Assembly (NCBI GenBank): GCA_002393835.1
Contig: DGTW01000332.1
Span: 1 to 11,718 of the forward strand
DNA from: Treponema sp. UBA4326
GTDB taxonomy: Bacteria; Spirochaetota; Spirochaetia; Treponematales; Treponemataceae
DNA length: 11,718 nt
Reading direction: 5' to 3'
This document shows positions 7,633 through 11,718 of the stretch, piece by piece (the stretch's first letter is position 1; each line of letters opens with the position of its first letter). The notes below the pieces were generated by a model. The model was not told where the DNA came from, did no database searches, and was given only the letters and a program-made list of their open reading frames with translations. The position numbers were made by a program, and so were the translations under genes.

Positions 7633-7777
7633 AAATTGAGCATTTTCTTTCGGTCTTGCGACCTACACCGGCTCGAGGTTTCATTGCACAACCCCTCCTG
7701 CAGGCTCGATAGGACGAAGCAATCCGGTACAACCCCCTATGTCAGCACCTTAGCAGACACACTCGTTGTCTGCCGTT
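7601..7777 (-). ncRNA. Candidate structured non-coding RNA upstream of the PBECR4-like gene
   Basis: About 175 nt with its own promoter and terminator, and no convincing coding sequence on the transcribed strand. GC rises to 33 of 60 at 7681-7740, against 15 of 60 in the neighbouring gene, as expected of a folded RNA in AT-rich surroundings. Visible structure, 5' to 3': a perfect 7-bp hairpin GCAGACA/TGTCTGC (7773-7767 with 7759-7753, 7-nt loop); a long-range helix TGTACCGG/CCGGTGTA (7731-7724 with 7671-7664, two G-U pairs) continued after a one-sided bulge by ATTGC/GCAAT (7723-7719 with 7687-7683); a possible TCCT/AGGA stem (7714-7711 with 7699-7696) whose loop TCGAG (7709-7705) can pair with CTCGA in the bulge (7677-7673), a pseudoknot; a GGTC-GCAA-GACC GNRA hairpin (7663-7652); and the terminator. 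I do not recognise it as tmRNA, RNase P, SRP or 6S RNA, and there is no hammerhead core. Confidence 0.72.
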
Positions 7778-7783
7778 GTTTTA

Positions 7784-7812
7784 AATATATATGTATTTTA
7801 TATATGAGTCAA
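7784..7812 (-). promoter_or_regulatory. Sigma-70 type promoter of the structured RNA
   Basis: Read on the minus strand, TTGACT (7812-7807) is separated by exactly 17 bases from TATATT (7789-7784), five of six matches to consensus in each element. The expected transcription start, about 7 bases further on, is near 7777, four bases before the first perfect hairpin of the RNA. The promoter would serve the RNA and, by readthrough, the PBECR4-like gene. Confidence 0.72.
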
Positions 7813-7906
7813 TGGTGAAATGACAAGAAAACCGATAAGGTTCTTTTTATTCCTCATAAAATAAGTCTAATACCAAAAGATAATCTGTAAACTTTCTCTT
7901 TTTCTG

Positions 7907-7915
7907 TGCTATAAT
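7907..7915 (+). promoter_or_regulatory. Extended -10 promoter of the AAA/PD-(D/E)XK gene
   Basis: TGCTATAAT is a perfect extended -10 element (TGnTATAAT). Only six bases (7916-7921) separate it from the ATG at 7922, so a start seven bases downstream would fall on the A of the start codon. No good -35 element is seen 16-18 bases upstream, as is usual for extended -10 promoters. There is no Shine-Dalgarno sequence between it and the ATG. Confidence 0.68.
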
Positions 7916-7921
7916 ATCCTC

Positions 7922-9517
7922 ATGGGAACATACTTGAATCCAAACAACGCTAATTTTCTCGAACAAACTCAAGAACTCTATGTTGACAAGACTATGCTCA
8001 TAGATGTTACGAACAGTTTTCTTGATAAGCCGACATTCAAGTTCATCTGTATCAGCCGACCACGCCGTTTCGGAAAGTCTATCGCCGAGGACATGCTTGC
8101 CGCCTACTATTCAAAAGGTGCGGATTCAAGAGAGCTTTTTTCCCGCTACAAAATCTCAAAGACTGATTCCTACGGAAAGTATCTCAATAAGTTCAATGTC
8201 ATAAAATTTGATTTGAACGCCCGGCTCTCTGTATGGAAAGCTCTTTCCCCGAAAGAAAAAACAGACGGTAATGTAATCGCACATATCGCACGCTTGATTT
8301 GTGACGAGTTCCGTGAGGAATTTTCGGATATTGATTTTGGAGAGAACAATTCCGTTGCTGATTTCATTCAGAAGGTCTTCAAGGAAAAAGGCGAGACTTT
8401 CATCATTATAATCGACGAGTACGATGTCATGGTTCGTGAGCAGGTTCCCCAGGAAGAATTCGACATCTACCTTGCATTCCTCAACTCGCTTTTTAAGAAC
8501 GCCGAGCTTAAGCCTGCGATTTCTCTTGCGTACATCACGGGAATTCTTCCTATTATTAAGGATAAAATTCAGTCTAAGCTCAATACTTTCAAAGAATACA
8601 ATATGCTTTACACCGGAAAGTTCGCCGAATTCACAGGGTTCACAACGGAAGATGTAAAACTTCTTTGCGACGAGTACAACTGTAGTTTTGATGAATGTAA
8701 GAGCTGGTATAATGGCTATAAAATCGAAGATTTTGAGATTTATAATCCTCAGGCTGTGGTCAATGCCGTTGTTTCAGGGAAATTTCGTTCTTACTGGAGC
8801 CATACCTCAACCTATGAGGTGGTCGCCGAGAAGATTCAGATGAATTTTGATGGAATCAAAGACGATGTAATAACGATGCTTGGTGGCGGCAAAATTGATG
8901 TTAATGTTGATTCCTATAAGAACAGCATGACGATATTCGACAGTAAGGACGATGTTTTTACATTTCTGATTCACTTAGGCTACCTTGCTTATGATGAAGA
9001 AAATGAGCAGTGCTATATTCCCAATCGTGAGATTTATAAAGAATGGCAGCTTGCAATCAAGACTGATTCCGACTATACCGAGACGAACAAAATTATCGAA
9101 GCCTCTAAAAATCTTCTCAAAGAAACTCTCGCCGGCAACGAGCAAGCCGTAGCCGATGCCCTTGATTTAAGCCATATTCATGTCACGAGCAATAAAAGCT
9201 ACAACAACGAGGAATCACTGCAAAGTGCGATTTACCTTGCTTTCATCTATGCGATTAACAATTACACTATCGTAAAGGAAATGACCGCTGGGAAAGGTTT
9301 TGCTGACATTGTGTATATTCCACTTAAAGGCGATTCACCAGCCTTGATTGTCGAATTAAAGCACAACAAGTCCGCGAACACGGCTCTCACTCAAATCAAG
9401 GAGAAGCACTATTTCGACTGTCTCTCAAATTATTCGGGCGAGCTCCTTTTTGTGGGAGTCAACTACGACGAGGACACAAAAACGCACGAATGTAAGATTG
9501 AGAAGTTTGTGAAATAG
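7922..9517 (+). CDS. AAA-ATPase-like / PD-(D/E)XK nuclease superfamily protein (DUF1703 type)
   Basis: Encodes 531 residues, about the usual length for this family. The N-terminus 'MGTYLNP' followed by 'YVDKTMLI' is the conserved family start, which fixes the ATG at 7922. The ATPase-like region has a degenerate P-loop SRPRRFGKS (45-53), 'AAYYSKGADSRELF' (60-73) and a Walker B-like FIIIIDEYD (160-168). The C-terminal nuclease-fold region contains 'FADIVYIP' with Asp462 and 'LIVELKHNKS' with Glu478-x-Lys480, the D...E-x-K pattern of PD-(D/E)XK enzymes. Family members are numerous in gut anaerobes, often in many copies, and their role is not established; mobile-element or defence-related functions have been suggested. 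There is no signal peptide, so it should be cytoplasmic. It is transcribed divergently from the structured RNA and the PBECR4-like gene and converges with the housekeeping operon, 23 bases from the end of the next gene. Composition resembles the core genes more than the KAP or PBECR4-like genes. Confidence 0.88.
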   Translation: MGTYLNPNNANFLEQTQELYVDKTMLIDVTNSFLDKPTFKFICISRPRRFGKSIAEDMLAAYYSKGADSRELFSRYKISKTDSYGKYLNKFNVIKFDLNARLSVWKALSPKEKTDGNVIAHIARLICDEFREEFSDIDFGENNSVADFIQKVFKEKGETFIIIIDEYDVMVREQVPQEEFDIYLAFLNSLFKNAELKPAISLAYITGILPIIKDKIQSKLNTFKEYNMLYTGKFAEFTGFTTEDVKLLCDEYNCSFDECKSWYNGYKIEDFEIYNPQAVVNAVVSGKFRSYWSHTSTYEVVAEKIQMNFDGIKDDVITMLGGGKIDVNVDSYKNSMTIFDSKDDVFTFLIHLGYLAYDEENEQCYIPNREIYKEWQLAIKTDSDYTETNKIIEASKNLLKETLAGNEQAVADALDLSHIHVTSNKSYNNEESLQSAIYLAFIYAINNYTIVKEMTAGKGFADIVYIPLKGDSPALIVELKHNKSANTALTQIKEKHYFDCLSNYSGELLFVGVNYDEDTKTHECKIEKFVK

Positions 9518-9540
9518 CTGCTCATCTCTCCCCTTCCCTC

Positions 9541-10761
9541 TTACAAGCTCCTTCTCACGCTGGATAAATCCCTCGAAAGCTTTTCGATTGCGGCTGCAGG
9601 AGAAATATTGTATACGGTAACAGAATTGTAACATTCCCGGCAGAATTCAGTGATTTTCGCACAGATTTCGCTTCTGGCCGGAGAGAAAGTTCCATTTCTG
9701 GCCTCTTCCATTATTCCCACGAGGAATATCCTCAGCAAAAATCTTGGCTCAAAGCCTGAACACTCTTTAATCACCGAATCCGAAAGCGGAATCTGACCGC
9801 TCATAAGGTGATTGAAGTATGATGAAGCAGCTTTTTTGATTTCAGCTGGCTTTACAGGCAGGAAAAGCTGCAGGTAATCGTTGATGAGTAAATTTTCTTC
9901 GCCATTTCTTGCATGAAAAACCCTATGAACGACCTCTTTCTGCTGAGGAGCATTTCGCTCGGCAAAGTTATAAGTTCTCACACGGGATAGGATAGTAGGC
10001 ATTACAGCTCCCCGATTTGAAGTCGTCAAGATAAAGACCATATCCTCAGGCGGCTCCTCCAGAATCTTCAGCAGGGCATTACGAACGCTCTCAAGCATCC
10101 TCTCGGCATTTTCGATGATGAAAATCTTTTTTCCTGAGACTGACTTCATGTGAGCCCAGACCGATGCCCGTCGAATTTGATTTATCGGCAGAGAATCGTA
10201 CATGAAGGAAGACTCAAGCTTGTCACAGTTCTTTACCAAGGAATCGCAGATTTTTTCCAGTTTTTCAGCGTCAGGCAAAGTTTTTTGAGGATTCAGTTTT
10301 TCCATATCCTCGTCTATGGCCGCCATAAGAGGGGCAATTTTTGACAGCTTGTCATCTCCTTCCCAAAGCACCTGGGAAAATCGCATAGTCAGTTTTCGAA
10401 CAGAACGGATAAAGAGATAACGGACGGCAGGAAGATAAGAAGAATTGTCATAAGAAGCCTGCAAAAAAGCCTTTTTAGCGGCCAAAATTTCCAGAGAGCA
10501 CTCACGAGGACCGGCAAGAAGAACGTTAGTGTTGGAAAGCTCTTTGTTTTTTTTGCATGAAGGACATTCGCAAAGCCAGTGTCCGCGCTGATTATAGGGA
10601 TTTTCGCCAGAACATGAAAGAATCCTTGAGATTTCCAGGGCACAAGTAAGTTTTCCTGAAGAGGCAGGTCCGCTGAGCAAAATTGCGCCCGGAAGCCGAT
10701 TGTTCAATATGTCATCTTTTAATAGAGAAGAAGCATTCTGGTACAAAAGGTTATCGAACAT
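9541..10761 (-). CDS. holB: DNA polymerase III delta-prime-like clamp-loader subunit
   Basis: Encodes 406 residues. The N-terminal AAA+ domain has a Walker A motif GPASSGKLT (31-39), followed by a cysteine cluster (Cys50, Cys64, Cys66, Cys69; 'CECPSCKK') in the place of the zinc module of delta-prime and DnaX proteins. The C-terminal part of the ATPase domain shows 'KKIFIIENAERM', 'ALLKILEEPPE', 'VFILTTSN' and 'TILSRVRTYNF', the classic delta-prime/DnaX series ending in an SRC-like sensor (here SRV). The Walker B position reads ENAE rather than DEAD-like, as in catalytically inactive delta-prime subunits. About 100 residues (roughly 100-200, 'VRKLTMRFSQVLWEGDD' onward) form an insert making it longer than the 334-residue E. 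coli HolB. The start overlaps the cvpA-like stop (TAATG), so the two are coupled. It acts in loading the sliding clamp at replication forks. The spacer cysteines are irregular, but the family assignment is firm. Confidence 0.82.
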   Translation of the reverse strand: MFDNLLYQNASSLLKDDILNNRLPGAILLSGPASSGKLTCALEISRILSCSGENPYNQRGHWLCECPSCKKNKELSNTNVLLAGPRECSLEILAAKKAFLQASYDNSSYLPAVRYLFIRSVRKLTMRFSQVLWEGDDKLSKIAPLMAAIDEDMEKLNPQKTLPDAEKLEKICDSLVKNCDKLESSFMYDSLPINQIRRASVWAHMKSVSGKKIFIIENAERMLESVRNALLKILEEPPEDMVFILTTSNRGAVMPTILSRVRTYNFAERNAPQQKEVVHRVFHARNGEENLLINDYLQLFLPVKPAEIKKAASSYFNHLMSGQIPLSDSVIKECSGFEPRFLLRIFLVGIMEEARNGTFSPARSEICAKITEFCRECYNSVTVYNISPAAAIEKLSRDLSSVRRSL

Positions 10762-11243
10762 TAGGCAAGCATCCCCCTGATATAAGAAATTGGCTGGGAA
10801 AGATAAGGAAGTAAAAGCCTGGCCAAACTGCTGTTAGATAGAATGGAATCCGAATCAAACCAAATCTGTGCTTTCAGAAGAATAATGAGACATGATACAA
10901 GCATTAGCCCCTCAAAGGCACCAAAAATAAGCCCCAGTACCCGATCAAGGCTCTTCATTATTTCCCCTGAAAAAATCGCCCCGACTATAATCTGAAGGAT
11001 TTTTACAATTAAGAATGCCGTGACAAAAACAAGGATAAAGGCAAGGACAATATCAACGGCCGGAATCTTGATGATTTTTTCGATATAAGGAGCCAGAAAG
11101 CCGCAAAAATAAAAGCCTGCCACGACCCCGGCAATCACGGCCAGCTTTCCGAAAAGCTCCTTAATGAGACCGTGTATCATTGCAGTTATAGCAAAGGCTG
11201 CGATTATAATGAAAAAAACAATGTCTATGAATGTGAATGTCAT
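10761..11243 (-). CDS. CvpA family membrane protein
   Basis: Encodes 160 residues, the usual CvpA length. Hydrophobic segments suggest four membrane spans: about residues 6-25, 31-50, 62-87 and 105-123. The N-terminus 'FIDIVFFIIIAAFAITAMIHGLIKELFGKLAVIAGVVAGFY' pattern and the later 'LDRVLGLIFGAFEGLMLV' are typical of CvpA (colicin V production) proteins, inner-membrane proteins linked to envelope stability and, in some bacteria, biofilm or toxin export. The ATG overlaps the murG stop as ATGA (11240-11243) and the TAA overlaps the delta-prime-like start, so all three genes are translationally coupled in one operon. No promoter is visible between them. Confidence 0.85.
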   Translation of the reverse strand: MTFTFIDIVFFIIIAAFAITAMIHGLIKELFGKLAVIAGVVAGFYFCGFLAPYIEKIIKIPAVDIVLAFILVFVTAFLIVKILQIIVGAIFSGEIMKSLDRVLGLIFGAFEGLMLVSCLIILLKAQIWFDSDSILSNSSLARLLLPYLSQPISYIRGMLA

Positions 11244-11718
11244 TTTGATTCTCCAGATTCAAGTGGCGAAATACAGGTCGCTTGTCCGACAGAACTTGAC
11301 TGCCACAAAAGTTCCGCAATTTTCCGGGCAGGTCTCTTTCCCTGAGAAAGAGCTTGTGACGCAAGCGAGGCTTTAGAACGAAAATCCTTATCGCACATTC
11401 GCTCAAGTGCACCCTTTAAGTAGTCACTTTCGGCATATTCTCCAAGAAGAACGATTGCCGCCCCCCTCTCCTCAAAGAAACGGGCATTGTCAACCTGGTC
11501 GCCACGAGTTCCAGAGCCGCACAAGGGAATGAGTACCATTGGCTTTCCAAGGACAGAACACTCCCAGATTGAGTTTGCACCCGCCCGGCTTAAAACTATG
11601 TCAGCCGCCGAAATTACATCACTCATTTCCTTGTAAATGAATGGATGTAAGAAATAACCCGGATGATTTTTTGGCATAGAATTGGCATCTTTTGCCCCGC
11701 ACTGATGGACAACATTAA
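11240..11718 (-). CDS. murG: MurG, UDP-GlcNAc undecaprenyl-pyrophosphoryl-MurNAc-pentapeptide transferase (C-terminal part)
   Basis: The frame stays open to the window edge, so the 5' end is missing; about 159 codons are visible. The visible part is the C-terminal, UDP-GlcNAc-binding Rossmann domain: 'VVHQCGAKD' near the edge, 'HPFIYKEMSDVISAADIVLSRAGANSIWE' and 'GKPMVLIPL', followed by 'GDQVDNARFFEERGAAIVL', matching the MurG motifs for recognition of the uridine nucleotide (SRAGANSIWE corresponds to the G-loop and conserved Glu of the family). MurG makes lipid II on the cytoplasmic face of the membrane. The ATG at 11675-11677 is internal (Met in 'NSMPKNHP') and should not be taken as the start. 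The stop overlaps the cvpA-like start by four bases. An ordinary housekeeping gene with no oddity seen. Confidence 0.9.
   Translation of the reverse strand, partial: NVVHQCGAKDANSMPKNHPGYFLHPFIYKEMSDVISAADIVLSRAGANSIWECSVLGKPMVLIPLCGSGTRGDQVDNARFFEERGAAIVLLGEYAESDYLKGALERMCDKDFRSKASLASQALSQGKRPARKIAELLWQSSSVGQATCISPLESGESK

Larger units (their letters stand above)
7778..7921. promoter_or_regulatory. Divergent intergenic control region
   Basis: This AT-rich stretch lies between the start of the minus-strand RNA and the plus-strand ATG at 7922. It contains the RNA promoter (7784-7812, minus) and the extended -10 element (7907-7915, plus). Between them, at 7813-7906, I see no operator-like inverted repeat, no further gene and no recognisable riboswitch. 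Confidence 0.6.

Noticed and set aside
7601..7777. CRISPR array, tracrRNA or retron msr-msd
   Set aside because: There is no regular repeat-spacer pattern, no cas gene and no reverse transcriptase in the window.
7601..7777. Self-cleaving ribozyme (hammerhead type)
   Set aside because: No CUGANGA...GAAA core in the right arrangement could be found; the GAAA after the GCAAT strand lacks its partner motif.
7753..7780. The GCAGACA/TGTCTGC hairpin as a plus-strand terminator, since it is followed by TTGTTTT on that strand
   Set aside because: The T-tract is interrupted, no plus-strand gene ends here, and the minus-strand promoter 17-base spacing places this hairpin at the 5' end of the RNA. A dual role cannot be excluded.
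7636..7818. 60-codon plus-strand reading frame opposite the structured RNA
   Set aside because: It is antisense to the RNA, has no ribosome binding site, and its Cys/Arg/Ser-rich translation looks like a by-product of the folded RNA sequence.
9573..9587. Perfect 6-bp inverted repeat TCGAAA-GCT-TTTCGA near the convergent gene ends
   Set aside because: Low GC, no T-tract, and located within the delta-prime-like coding sequence; probably chance.

Overview
The window looks like chromosomal DNA of a spirochaete, most likely a gut or rumen Treponema. This is inferred from the gene families (murG-cvpA-DnaX-like ATPase order, LPP20-like and DUF4384 exported proteins, a WD40-caspase) and from moderate GC in the core genes; no rRNA or marker gene proves it.

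Positions 1-6967, plus strand: one probable operon. It holds the 3' end of an unrecognised gene, an exported LPP20-like protein, an exported protein with a CsgG-like domain and a DUF4384 domain, a cytoplasmic KAP-family P-loop NTPase, and a 1102-residue exported protein with a long WD40-type beta-propeller region, an Ig-like segment, a caspase (peptidase C14) domain with an intact His/Cys pair, and an EF-hand-like loop. Genes overlap or lie within about 20 bases of each other. The KAP gene and the propeller half of the caspase gene are very AT-rich. The flanking genes and the caspase half are near 42-52% GC, so the switch falls inside one open reading frame.

Positions 7013-7921: an accessory junction. 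On the minus strand a near-consensus promoter (-35 TTGACT, 17-base spacer, -10 TATATT) faces a GC-rich, strongly structured, apparently non-coding segment of about 175 nt that ends in an intrinsic terminator. Directly behind that terminator is a ribosome binding site and a 192-residue protein that resembles PBECR4 nuclease-fold proteins. The order promoter, structured RNA, terminator, toxin-like gene is that of type III toxin-antitoxin loci, but the RNA lacks tandem repeats and I do not recognise it. This is the best candidate in the window for an undescribed system.

Positions 7922-9517, plus strand: an AAA-ATPase-like/PD-(D/E)XK (DUF1703-type) protein, transcribed divergently from the RNA. 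Its extended -10 promoter lies so close to the ATG that the mRNA is probably leaderless.

Positions 9541-11718, minus strand: housekeeping genes in a tightly overlapping operon: murG (C-terminal part), cvpA-like, and a DNA polymerase III delta-prime-like clamp-loader gene. The accessory genes therefore sit between an envelope/caspase operon and a housekeeping operon.
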